The position numbers were made by a program, and so were the translations under genes. Source: Bacteroidales bacterium (GTDB lineage: Bacteria > Bacteroidota > Bacteroidia > Bacteroidales > Tenuifilaceae). Taken from it: a stretch of 6,933 nucleotides of DNA. The notes under the pieces were generated by a model that saw only the letters and a list, made by a program, of their open reading frames with translations, was not told where the DNA came from and searched no databases. Below, piece by piece: positions 1 through 6,753 of the stretch; the stretch's first letter is position 1, and the number at the start of each line of letters is the position of its first letter. The DNA is taken from contig WBUV01000170.1 in NCBI GenBank assembly GCA_008933525.1, forward strand, positions 1 to 6,933. Reading direction: 5' to 3'.

Positions 1-3000
1 GAATATATTGACTTGTTCCTTGAAGTACTCTCTATGAGTTTCTACTCTACTATAAGGCTGACGTTTATCGGCGTAACTACAAGTTCCAGGAATTGGAACT
101 TCTATCATAACATGCTCAAAAAAAGCATCTTTCTTAACTTCAACCTCAACAAAGAAATCTACAGGTTTTCCAGCCTCTAAGATAACACTATCCTGACCAA
201 AGTATGTATTAATTGCAAAACCATCTATCCCAGTTTTTGCTTCGACTACACGCTCTTTGGTATACTGCATATAATACAACGGTAAACCCGATTCCTTATG
301 AACATACAACTCCTCTTTAGGTTTCAATTCAACACGATAAGGAAACTTAACAATTTTTTCCTCATTCTTACCTCTAACTAAAACTGTTGCACTAACTCCT
401 TTCTTAAATCCACCGGCTAATAAATCTGGAAGCACAGTCATCAATACATTGGACGACTGATAGGTATTCCAGGCACCTTTTTCGCGAGATGATACAAAAT
501 ACAACTGCATCGGAGCAAGCAAATTTCCTACTGTAGAATCGCGCCTTATTATGCTATAAGCAATAGTATTGACTAACATCTCATCATCGTACCAATAGTA
601 AGAAGGTTTACTGTCTGAAAAATAAATTTCGCCTCTTATGCCTTCTTTCTTATACTTCAAGAGTGTATCTAACTGATATGGCAATCCCGCAATCTGCTTG
701 ATTTCTTGTATTAAAAACTTTTCTTTTAAAAAGGAATATCGATAATTTGACCATGAAGACCCTTTATAAATGGTATCTCTAGCACGAATAATTGAATCTA
801 AAACATTTACAATGGTTTTATAGTTGAGGCTAACACCCCATCCTGCGAGTGAATGCAATAGGTCAATATCTGAAATTGAATAACCCTTATGAAAAACGTA
901 CTTATACTCTGCCTTGCTTTTCAGATTATTCAAATTAAGATCAACGCTATACCCAGCATCCTTTGCCAATTTAAGAGCCCTGAGTATATGTGCTGACATC
1001 CAGTAGGAAGTGCTTGGCGACACATCCCACCATGACCATAAGAACTCTTGGTTTTGATTCTTTAGCAACCGTTTAATAATTCTGTTTACATCCTTATCGT
1101 ACCTAAATTGCTTACCCACATATTCCATTAACATTTTATGATTTACTAGCCCAATTAACTTTGAAGCCAACTGCTCATTACATGCATACCTGTAGTTTAG
1201 CAAAGAGCCAACCTCCTGCCCATAAATGTGAAGTTGGTTATCTAGAATTTCAACTGAAACTACTTCATTATCCGATGCCACAACATGCTTATCATCACCA
1301 TTTTCAAGGATAGATAATACACCATCGGCTCTAACTACTCCTTGCTCTACTACAGGAATAGTACGTTCCTCACCATCGGTATAGCCATCGGTACGGGTAA
1401 ATACATACCTTGTTGTTATTGAATCGGTTGTAATAGCATTGACAGGTAACTTATCGGTATGGTAGTTCTGAAAACTAATACTTTTCTCAAAATCAGTATT
1501 AGCACCTGACCACTTTACACTTCCTACAATGCTAGTATCTCTGGTGTAATTCAGAACTTTTCCTAGGAAAAAAGCAGAATCGCCTCGAGTGAGAAATTGA
1601 GGGACATTCAACTCTGCCATCAACGGTTTGTATGACTTTATACTTTTACGAGCAGTGCCTGTTTGAGCATGTCTATTCATGGCATAAACCATAGCATCCC
1701 ATCGGGTGATATCATCAGGGAAGGTTACGGTAAACTTTGACTCGCCTCGTTTATCGGTATATAGGCGTGGTTCCCAAAAGCCAACATCGGAAAAGTTGGA
1801 ACGAATGGTATTTAAACTTAAAAGTTCCTGATATAATTTTTGCTCTGCTTCGTGAATTACTTTTGAATCATCACTTTCATTATTTATCTCGTTATCATCT
1901 TGCTTTTTTAGACTTTCGGACTCAACAGTAACAACAGATCCTGCCATACTCTTTTTAGCACTTACACCATAAGCAACGACTACAATTTCCTGTATTTCTA
2001 AGGTTTCGGGCTCCAAGGATACAGATACATCAGAGCCAACCATCACCTCTATCTCTTTTATCTTATAACCAATAAAGGAAATTTCCAATATAACTCTTGG
2101 CTGATCAATAGATAGGAAAAACCTACCATCTATATCTGAAACAACTCCTGAATTTGTTCCCTTGACAACAACAGATGCTCCGGGCAAAGGCAAGTTATCT
2201 TCACTGCTAAGCACAGTTCCTCTAACATTCCAATCGGTTCCATACGTAATAAAAAAAGAACGAGATGGCTTAGTGGTTTCTACCGATGAAGAATAGCAAT
2301 TACTTGTTAACCATCCGTATTTATACAACAAACTACTCGAAAAAGAATCGGCAGAATTCAAATCTGAATGGTTTAAATCAACAACTATACTACGATACTT
2401 CTCAATGTTTACACTATCCCTTTTAAGATAAGTGCCATTATTATATAGCAAAACAATATTATTTAACCCTTTAGGAATACTATTAAAATATGAACGACTG
2501 CTATTGCTATTAACACACGGAGCTGTTGTTGACTTAGTTTTAGTATCCTCAAAAATAAGAGCGGCAATTCCTGAGGCTTGAACCTCATGTGGCAGAATAG
2601 TCCTTAATCTAATTCCTTCATAGGCAATATCAATGGTTTTTGCATGCCAGATTGGTTTTGGAATTGTCTTTTCCTCGAGAAAACTAACTTTAGTTATCGC
2701 CTCATCATTAACATTGGCCATGGGATTAAAGGTGATATCCTTTAACTTATCGGGCAGAAGATTCGAGGCGTTTAACTTGTACACAATGTTATCCTCAAAG
2801 GTATAACTATAACCTCCGGTGTGCTGATAAGTAGTTTTTAAGCCATCTGGCTCTACATATGTCTTTTTGCTAGGAAAAACAGGGCCAACAACAACAAAAC
2901 CCTTATAACGATTATTCCAAGAATAGATAGGTGTAAATGCAGAACTCGATTCCAAGTAGCAACGATTAACATTCCGGAACGAAGCAATGTAATTAATGTG

Positions 3001-5361
3001 CCTATTACGCTCTGTTGAAGTCAACTCTTTTTCCAACTTTACAACTTTAGCTCCCTTAGGCAAATGATCTATATCGATACTTATAATTGTCTTCCTTCCT
3101 TTCTCAAAGGAGATTGAATCCAAAATAACTACTCTATCGAAAAGGCGTAAGCTAACCTCCCGTTTACCAACTGGTGAAACATAAAATGAATACTCCTTAG
3201 GATTATCTACCCACGAGTAAAAAACAGGTTGCCTGTCGACCTCAACAACAAAGACCTGCTTGGCAACTCCGTTCTGCATAACATATGGGGCAAACTGGGT
3301 TCCATCATTGATATCGTATGAATAAGTAAAAGATTTTGAGTATGGGTATGTAAACTGATAATACTTCATTGTATCCAACCTAGCAATCCTCTCCCACTTT
3401 CTGTATTCAAGCTTAAGTATAGCAATCCTTTTATCGAGATTTCTCTTACTGTAAGTTGCGGCTTTGGGTCGTGGAGTAGAACTTGTGCCATAGTATGGCA
3501 AATTTTGGGGATAATATCCTAACTTGCTAGTTACGGCAAGGGCCGTTAAATCCACATCACGAACAGGCTCTCCAAGTTGATTCAAAACATGAATTGTTGC
3601 ATCAACCTTTTGTCCTGGATAAATCCTTTCTGGAATATCCAACGAAAGACTCAAGTACTCCTCCTTAAAATCATACTGTCGGCGCTCAATACGCTCTTCG
3701 CCTCCAAATGAGTAAAGCAACTCAACATAGTAAGTTTGGGCTCTGTTCTCAATTAAAGATTCAAACTCCAACTCCTTCCCAAAACCTTTTTTCAGGAGAG
3801 TACTTCCCTGATAAATATACCACGACACATCTATCTTTTGAGGGTTACTCAAACTCACTTTAAAACTATCACGCGTAATTCCTCCTAACAATTCTAACGA
3901 AGGCTTTAAGTTACTCATGAATATTTGTTTAGAGACAAAATCGTTGTTCAAACGCACTAAAGTTGTTGCTGGGTTTAGTTTTTCCTTGAATGGTAAATAA
4001 ACCTCTTTCACGCTTAACTCCTCATTGTGCTGTAAATTAATGGGCACATTACTCATTGGTTCTCCATTCTTAAGAATATCGTAACAAATACTGTCGTTAG
4101 AAAAATGTGTGGTTAACTCATACTGAGAATAGAAATAGGTTGCAAAACCTATTGTTTCCATCCTCTGATTCTGACTATTTAAAACTGACACAGAAACCTC
4201 GTATGTAGTGTTGGCTTTCTGAAATAACTCGCACGGTATAGTTAAACTTGTTGGGTTATTAGGATCCAAATCAATTTGGGTGAACATAAGAGTATCGGGA
4301 AGAATAACAAGTGGCTGAAAAGTTTCGTGAATTGCTTTAGTTTTGATGAGAACTGATGCCCTAGCATCCTTAAGGATCAATCCATTTAGATCAGTAGCAG
4401 TGATTGTTAACCGGTTATTTTCAGGAAAGTATTGTTTAGTTTTTTCTATCTGAACATCCAGTTTATTCCCAAACAATTCGTAATCCTCATACTTAAATGT
4501 ACAATTGGCAACTACTCTACCTTTCTTTTCCCTAAGTTGAATAAGGTAATGCCGATCCAATATAAGTTTGAGGGAATCGTGCAATTGAAATTCGCCTGCA
4601 AAACTTCCTGGCCGATGAGGCGCAACAATACCAAGTTTTATATCTTTTTGGCTGCCCGTTAGCCATATCTCCAATTCTTTTCGTAAAGGTGATTTTAAAT
4701 GCGATAGTGCGTAGGACTTGAATCGCACCTTCTCGTTGGGTTTATACTTATTCTTATCGGTGATTAGATAACTGTAAAATGTTGGACCTTCATCGTCATC
4801 GTAATTTCCATACCATGACGGCACATCATGTTTTTGAATATTAAAAACAGACCTAAATCCATCCAGTTCAACAGTAGCAACCCTCTCGTTACCAATAAAC
4901 CATTCATTCTCGAGGCGATATGTTTTACTTTCAGGATCAATCCTCACTCTCCTGTAGCCTAACTTTACTCGTGCATCTTCTCTAACATTACCATCCAAAT
5001 CCAACACCTGAATGGCAAGAGCATCGTATTCTTTCAGCAAAAAAACTTGGTATGGAAATACCGATGTATACTCACAATGGAGTTTATTTCCTTCAATTCT
5101 TGCCAGTATAAAGTGTCCCTTTGAAGGTCTATTTATCCAACCCGTTTGCACATCAAATGTATCAATTTGATTACGCAGTAAGCCAACAAAAATGGTATCG
5201 GACAATGACTTGGTAAGCAACTTCTGAGCCTCCTTGTTACTTATTTCAAATACAAAACCCTTGCGTGGAGCACTATTCCAATTGATTTTCTGAGCAGATG
5301 TTAGTACAGTAATATGCAATAAAACATTTGCAAAAAAGAGTGAACGCAATATTTTTTTCAT
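1..5361 (-). CDS. Alpha-2-macroglobulin family protein with thioester motif and inserted SusC-like module (3' end outside window)
   Basis: The frame is open for all 1787 codons from the ATG at 5359-5361 and leaves the window without a stop. The product is a secreted bacterial alpha-2-macroglobulin. Family members are large multi-domain proteins thought to trap proteases in the periplasm or at the cell surface; E. coli YfhM is the usual comparison at about 1650 residues. Visible order: signal peptide (1-23), MG-type beta domains with the MG2 signature near 200-214, a carboxypeptidase-regulatory-like domain (about 1046-1116), a SusC-like segment (1121-1151), an acidic linker (1148-1172), the A2M domain (from about 1188, 'FWEPRLYTDKRG' and 'PDDITRW'), the thioester domain with CNEQ at 1394-1397, then a C-terminal beta domain ('IEVPIPG' near 1753) that is cut off. 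There is no lipobox, unlike YfhM. Start choice: a signal peptide follows directly, and a promoter-like sequence lies about 70 bases upstream. The target is unknown. Family assignment is very secure; the protease-trap role is inferred from the family. Confidence 0.95.
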   Translation of the reverse strand, partial: MKKILRSLFFANVLLHITVLTSAQKINWNSAPRKGFVFEISNKEAQKLLTKSLSDTIFVGLLRNQIDTFDVQTGWINRPSKGHFILARIEGNKLHCEYTSVFPYQVFLLKEYDALAIQVLDLDGNVREDARVKLGYRRVRIDPESKTYRLENEWFIGNERVATVELDGFRSVFNIQKHDVPSWYGNYDDDEGPTFYSYLITDKNKYKPNEKVRFKSYALSHLKSPLRKELEIWLTGSQKDIKLGIVAPHRPGSFAGEFQLHDSLKLILDRHYLIQLREKKGRVVANCTFKYEDYELFGNKLDVQIEKTKQYFPENNRLTITATDLNGLILKDARASVLIKTKAIHETFQPLVILPDTLMFTQIDLDPNNPTSLTIPCELFQKANTTYEVSVSVLNSQNQRMETIGFATYFYSQYELTTHFSNDSICYDILKNGEPMSNVPINLQHNEELSVKEVYLPFKEKLNPATTLVRLNNDFVSKQIFMSNLKPSLELLGGITRDSFKVSLSNPQKIDVSWYIYQGSTLLKKGFGKELEFESLIENRAQTYYVELLYSFGGEERIERRQYDFKEEYLSLSLDIPERIYPGQKVDATIHVLNQLGEPVRDVDLTALAVTSKLGYYPQNLPYYGTSSTPRPKAATYSKRNLDKRIAILKLEYRKWERIARLDTMKYYQFTYPYSKSFTYSYDINDGTQFAPYVMQNGVAKQVFVVEVDRQPVFYSWVDNPKEYSFYVSPVGKREVSLRLFDRVVILDSISFEKGRKTIISIDIDHLPKGAKVVKLEKELTSTERNRHINYIASFRNVNRCYLESSSAFTPIYSWNNRYKGFVVVGPVFPSKKTYVEPDGLKTTYQHTGGYSYTFEDNIVYKLNASNLLPDKLKDITFNPMANVNDEAITKVSFLEEKTIPKPIWHAKTIDIAYEGIRLRTILPHEVQASGIAALIFEDTKTKSTTAPCVNSNSSRSYFNSIPKGLNNIVLLYNNGTYLKRDSVNIEKYRSIVVDLNHSDLNSADSFSSSLLYKYGWLTSNCYSSSVETTKPSRSFFITYGTDWNVRGTVLSSEDNLPLPGASVVVKGTNSGVVSDIDGRFFLSIDQPRVILEISFIGYKIKEIEVMVGSDVSVSLEPETLEIQEIVVVAYGVSAKKSMAGSVVTVESESLKKQDDNEINNESDDSKVIHEAEQKLYQELLSLNTIRSNFSDVGFWEPRLYTDKRGESKFTVTFPDDITRWDAMVYAMNRHAQTGTARKSIKSYKPLMAELNVPQFLTRGDSAFFLGKVLNYTRDTSIVGSVKWSGANTDFEKSISFQNYHTDKLPVNAITTDSITTRYVFTRTDGYTDGEERTIPVVEQGVVRADGVLSILENGDDKHVVASDNEVVSVEILDNQLHIYGQEVGSLLNYRYACNEQLASKLIGLVNHKMLMEYVGKQFRYDKDVNRIIKRLLKNQNQEFLWSWWDVSPSTSYWMSAHILRALKLAKDAGYSVDLNLNNLKSKAEYKYVFHKGYSISDIDLLHSLAGWGVSLNYKTIVNVLDSIIRARDTIYKGSSWSNYRYSFLKEKFLIQEIKQIAGLPYQLDTLLKYKKEGIRGEIYFSDSKPSYYWYDDEMLVNTIAYSIIRRDSTVGNLLAPMQLYFVSSREKGAWNTYQSSNVLMTVLPDLLAGGFKKGVSATVLVRGKNEEKIVKFPYRVELKPKEELYVHKESGLPLYYMQYTKERVVEAKTGIDGFAINTYFGQDSVILEAGKPVDFFVEVEVKKDAFFEHVMIEVPIPGTCSYADKRQPYSRVETHREYFKEQVNIF
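382..1206 (-). other. Thioester domain of the A2M protein with CNEQ motif
   Basis: Residues about 1386-1660 form the helical thioester domain. 'YRYACNEQLAS' places C1394-N-E-Q1397 (bases 1171-1182) where bacterial A2Ms carry CxEQ; E. coli YfhM has CLEQ. Cys and Gln are both present, so an internal thioester that covalently captures an attacking protease could form. Further family motifs follow: 'FLWSWWDVSPSTSYWMSAHILRALKLAKDAGY' in pieces near residues 1440-1470, and 'KGAWNTYQSSNVLMTVLPDL' near 1628-1647, matching the G-x-W-x-x-T-x-x-x-x-x-x-x-L repeat. Boundaries are approximate. Confidence 0.87.
1522..1800 (-). other. A2M domain (MG7-region signature)
   Basis: Residues about 1188-1280 contain 'FWEPRLYTDKRGESKFTVTF', 'PDDITRWDAMVYAMN' and 'VPQFLTRGDSAFFLGKVLN'. 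These correspond to the W/F-x-P-x-L-x-TD-x-x-G, PD-x-x-T-x-W and VPQFLTRGD motifs that define the alpha-2-macroglobulin family domain. All key motifs are intact and in the usual order, which is the strongest single evidence for the family assignment. Confidence 0.92.
1846..1920 (-). other. Acidic low-complexity linker before the A2M domain
   Basis: Residues 1148-1172 are dominated by Asp, Glu, Asn, Ser and Lys (for example KKQDDNEINNESDDSK) and lack hydrophobic residues that would form a core, so the stretch is probably flexible and exposed. It lies immediately before the 'IRSNFSDVGFWEPRL' entry into the A2M domain. In animal A2Ms the protease-sensitive bait region occupies a comparable position. 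A bait role is an inference from position and composition only. Confidence 0.5.
1909..2001 (-). other. SusC/RagA plug-start-like segment ('EIVVVAYG') in the A2M protein
   Basis: Residues 1121-1151 include IQEIVVVAYGVSAKKSMAG followed by SVVTVESESL. This closely resembles the stretch after the regulatory domain in SusC/RagA receptors, commonly of the form LDEVVVVGYGxQKKxxLTGAVxxV, where the TonB-interacting region and plug begin. No plug or beta-barrel follows: the sequence passes into an acidic linker and then the A2M domain. The similarity was recognised by eye from the family pattern; TonB contact is speculative. Confidence 0.75.
2014..2226 (-). other. Carboxypeptidase-D-like regulatory domain inserted in the A2M protein
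   Basis: Residues about 1046-1116 read VRGTVLSSEDNLPLPGASV..., then ...GTNSGVVSDIDGRFFLSI..., then ...ISFIGYKIKEIEV. This matches the CarboxypepD_reg-like pattern (G-x-V-x-D-x-x-x-x-x-PLPGA-x-V-x-x-x-G-T-x-x-G-x-x-x-D-x-x-G-x-F-x-L, then x-x-S-x-x-GY). In Bacteroidota this small beta-sandwich typically begins SusC/RagA outer-membrane receptors. Here it lies between the N-terminal MG array and the A2M domain. It is in frame and shows no break in composition with its flanks. Confidence 0.88.
4477..4779 (-). other. MG2 domain of the A2M protein
   Basis: Residues about 195-295 contain 'LITDKNKYKPNEKVRFKSYAL', the bacterial version of the MG2 signature (TD-x-x-x-Y-x-P-G/N-E-x-V-x-F-K) that opens the macroglobulin domain array. 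A 'GSFAGEF' turn near residues 252-258 fits the later part of the same fold. The domain boundaries are approximate. Its place after roughly 170 residues of N-terminal beta-rich sequence matches other bacterial A2M proteins. Confidence 0.8.
5293..5361 (-). other. Sec signal peptide of the A2M protein
   Basis: Residues 1-23 begin MKK, continue with a hydrophobic core (LFFANVLLHITVL) and end in TSA before Gln24, a plausible signal peptidase I site. There is no cysteine at or near the cleavage point, so this is not a lipoprotein signal. The mature protein is therefore predicted to be periplasmic or exported further rather than lipid-anchored by its N-terminus. The cleavage position is an estimate by eye. 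Confidence 0.8.
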
Positions 5362-5396
5362 TAATTAATCAATTATAGACGTAAATAATAAATTGT

Positions 5397-5427
5397 TCAG
5401 GTAAAACTTTTTAAGAATTCTACCTAA
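5397..5427 (-). repeat. Inverted repeat / hairpin in the A2M leader
   Basis: Minus-strand bases 5427-5416 (TTAGGTAGAATT) can pair with 5408-5397 (AGTTTTACCTGA) across a 7-base loop. That is twelve pairs, three of them G-U. The perfect outer core is AGGTA/TACCT. The repeat starts at the predicted transcript start, so it could be a 5' leader hairpin or a protein-binding site. There is no U-run after it, so it is not an obvious terminator. Confidence 0.4.
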
Positions 5428-5431
5428 TATA

Positions 5432-5461
5432 CGAAGATAATCTTTTTGCATTTACAGGCAA
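5432..5461 (-). promoter_or_regulatory. Candidate Bacteroidota-type promoter of the A2M gene
   Basis: On the minus strand TTG (5461-5459) is followed after 19 bases by TATCTTCG (5439-5432). The latter matches the Bacteroidota -7 consensus TAnnTTTG at all but one fixed position. The predicted transcript start, around 5425, gives a leader of about 65 bases. The upstream tetR gene ends in a terminator, so the A2M gene needs a promoter of its own here. No purine-rich ribosome site precedes the ATG; the leader end is AT-rich, as is common in this phylum. Confidence 0.5.
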
Positions 5462-5490
5462 TGTGGTTGAATTAATTGTACCATGAGTAG

Positions 5491-5516
5491 AATAAAAAAG
5501 GAGCCCAAAGGCTCCT
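5491..5516 (-). terminator. Intrinsic terminator of the tetR gene
   Basis: On the minus strand AGGAGCC (5516-5510) and GGCTCCT (5505-5499) form a perfect 7-bp GC-rich stem around a TTTG loop. A T-rich run (TTTTTATT, 5498-5491) follows directly. It lies about 28 bases after the tetR stop codon. The plus-strand orientation lacks a comparable T-run, so it acts mainly on tetR transcripts and separates tetR from the A2M gene. Confidence 0.88.
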
Positions 5517-5543
5517 CAATTTCTATCTTCACTTAAAATAAAA

Positions 5544-6155
5544 TTACTTCTTCAAACTAGCCATGAGCATTTCATAAACATGCTCCTTTCTTGATTTTAA
5601 TACTTTAGCCATTTCGTCGTCAGCCAAACCTAGCCTATATTTAATCAAGGGTTTAATTGCAAATGGGAACAGTATTAACGAAACCATGCTAATATAAAAC
5701 TGCTCGGGATCAACCGGTTTAATGTTACCCTTATCAACCTCAGTCTTAATCTGCTTTGAGAAAATTTCGGTATTATAAAGCGTATGAACAGATTTTAAAC
5801 GAGGTGCTTGCTCGGCATTCCTATGAATTATGGATAATACAAAAGGAACAAGCAAAGGATCGTTGCTTAATACCTCAATGTACTCATACACATACTCTTT
5901 TATTTTTTGCTCCAAAGGCTTATCGGTATTGAGAATCTGACGGAGTCGTTGTCCATCTTCCTTGATAGAATTCTCAAATATCTGTTCAAGCAAATTCTCT
6001 TTACTCTGAAAATAGTAATTCATCAATGAGAGGTTAACGCCAGCCTTGGTAGCAATTTCGCGAACCCCAACCCTATCAACTCCTTTAGCTATAAAGAGTT
6101 CTCGGGCTGTTTCCATTAACTTCAAACGGGTTGCATTTCCTTGTTTGGAGTCCAT
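5544..6155 (-). CDS. TetR/AcrR-family transcriptional regulator
   Basis: This is a 203-residue DNA-binding repressor-type protein, within the usual 190-220 range. The N-terminal HTH domain covers residues about 9-55: 'TRLKLMETARELFIAKG', 'VREIATKAGVNLSLMNYYF' and 'QSKENLLEQIF' give the TetR signature with the recognition helix and YYF-x-x-K-E-x-L end. The remainder is a mostly helical ligand-binding and dimerisation region with no recognisable ligand class. A TTG at 6173 would add six residues, but it lies inside a perfect TAnnTTTG promoter element (6178-6171), so the ATG at 6155 is preferred. It is transcribed away from the thioesterase gene, and the shared spacer holds an inverted repeat, suggesting autoregulation and control of that neighbour. 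It ends in its own terminator. Family certain; ligand unknown. Confidence 0.93.
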   Translation of the reverse strand: MDSKQGNATRLKLMETARELFIAKGVDRVGVREIATKAGVNLSLMNYYFQSKENLLEQIFENSIKEDGQRLRQILNTDKPLEQKIKEYVYEYIEVLSNDPLLVPFVLSIIHRNAEQAPRLKSVHTLYNTEIFSKQIKTEVDKGNIKPVDPEQFYISMVSLILFPFAIKPLIKYRLGLADDEMAKVLKSRKEHVYEMLMASLKK

Positions 6156-6170
6156 ATCATTATTTTTTCT

Positions 6171-6201
6171 CAAAGTTAGAAAATGAGTTTAAAATAAACA
6201 T
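6171..6201 (-). promoter_or_regulatory. Candidate tetR promoter (TAACTTTG -7 box)
   Basis: Minus-strand TAACTTTG (6178-6171) is a perfect match to the Bacteroidota -7 consensus TAnnTTTG. Twenty bases upstream lies ATG (6201-6199) in the -33 position, one base off the TTG consensus. Transcription would begin around 6165, leaving a leader of about ten bases before the ATG at 6155 and excluding the TTG at 6173 as a start. Confidence 0.6.
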
Positions 6202-6206
6202 ACGTT

Positions 6207-6227
6207 TTTAACAGTTGTTTTGTTAAA
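6207..6227. promoter_or_regulatory. Candidate TetR operator: 21-bp inverted repeat
   Basis: TTTAACA (6207-6213) and TGTTAAA (6221-6227) are perfect inverted 7-base arms around a 7-base centre. Size and symmetry fit a TetR dimer site. It sits between the -33 region of the tetR promoter and the possible -7 boxes of the thioesterase gene (TAGTTTTT at 6228-6235 or TAAAATTG at 6235-6242), so a bound dimer could block both directions. That it is bound by the adjacent regulator is inferred from position. Confidence 0.6.
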
Positions 6228-6242
6228 TAGTTTTTAAAATTG
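6215..6242 (+). promoter_or_regulatory. Possible thioesterase promoter
   Basis: TAGTTTTT (6228-6235) and TAAAATTG (6235-6242) each match the TAnnTTTG box except at one position. TTG at 6215-6217 is 17 bases upstream of the second box, slightly short for the Bacteroidota -33/-7 spacing. Which box is used cannot be decided by eye. The region overlaps or abuts the inverted repeat. Confidence 0.3.
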
Positions 6243-6276
6243 CAAAATAAAACTTCAAAAGTCAAATATTAGAAGA

Positions 6277-6753
6277 ATGAAAAGAAAACTGAACAATCCA
6301 TACGCACAGCTTCCTGATCACAAATGCTTTTGCTGTTCAACAAGGAATCCGATCGGCTTAAACTTAACTTTTTGGTACGACGATGAAGCCAAAACCGTTG
6401 AAACAAGTTGGCTTGCACACGAGTTTTATCAAGGATACGCCGGTGTGCTTCATGGAGGAATTCAATCTACTCTAATGGATGAGGTAGCAAGTTGGTGTAT
6501 CTATATTTTACTTGAAACAGCAGGAGTAACTTCAAATCTAAATGTTACCTACAGAAAACCTGCAATAATTGAAAAGGGAGTGATAAAGATTGTTGGGAGA
6601 TTAAAACATGTAGAAAAAAGAATTGCCACAATACATACCGAACTATACGATGGAGAAGGCAATATGTGTAGCGAGGCCGAGGTTAAATACTTTATCTACC
6701 CACAGGAGAAAGCCATTAAAGAATTAAACTATCCGGGGATTTTAGCATTTTAG
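6277..6753 (+). CDS. PaaI-like hotdog-fold acyl-CoA thioesterase
   Basis: This is a complete 158-residue cytoplasmic protein of the 4HBT/PaaI thioesterase superfamily, which hydrolyses acyl-CoA thioesters as dimers or tetramers. Residues 17-28 (CFCCSTRNPIGL) match the N-terminal 'CFxCGxxNPxGL' element of one PaaI-like subgroup. Residues 56-72 (GVLHGGIQSTLMDEVAS) form the catalytic HGG-x-x-x-x-x-x-DE motif on the central hotdog helix, and 'TSNLNVTYRKPA' fits the following core strand. AGAAG lies just before the ATG and may help initiation. It diverges from the tetR gene across a spacer with an operator-like repeat, so it is the likely regulated target. A cluster of three cysteines (17, 19, 20) is notable; metal binding is not implied without a partner site. 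The substrate cannot be predicted. Confidence 0.9.
   Translation: MKRKLNNPYAQLPDHKCFCCSTRNPIGLNLTFWYDDEAKTVETSWLAHEFYQGYAGVLHGGIQSTLMDEVASWCIYILLETAGVTSNLNVTYRKPAIIEKGVIKIVGRLKHVEKRIATIHTELYDGEGNMCSEAEVKYFIYPQEKAIKELNYPGILAF

Noticed and set aside
1737..1931. Plus-strand open frame of 64 codons
   Set aside because: It lies entirely antisense to the conserved A2M-domain and linker coding sequence, and its translation resembles no known family.
1909..2226. Separate SusC-type receptor gene fused by assembly error or a pseudogene
   Set aside because: The frame is continuous on both sides, the flanking A2M motifs are in the correct order, and there is no start, stop or composition break at the module edges.
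4432..4662. Plus-strand open frame of 76 codons
   Set aside because: It is antisense to the region just after the MG2 signature of the A2M gene, whose frame is intact; it has no promoter or ribosome site and no recognisable motif.
6252..6262. ACTT-CAA-AAGT inverted repeat in the thioesterase leader
   Set aside because: Four-base arms are too short to separate from chance.
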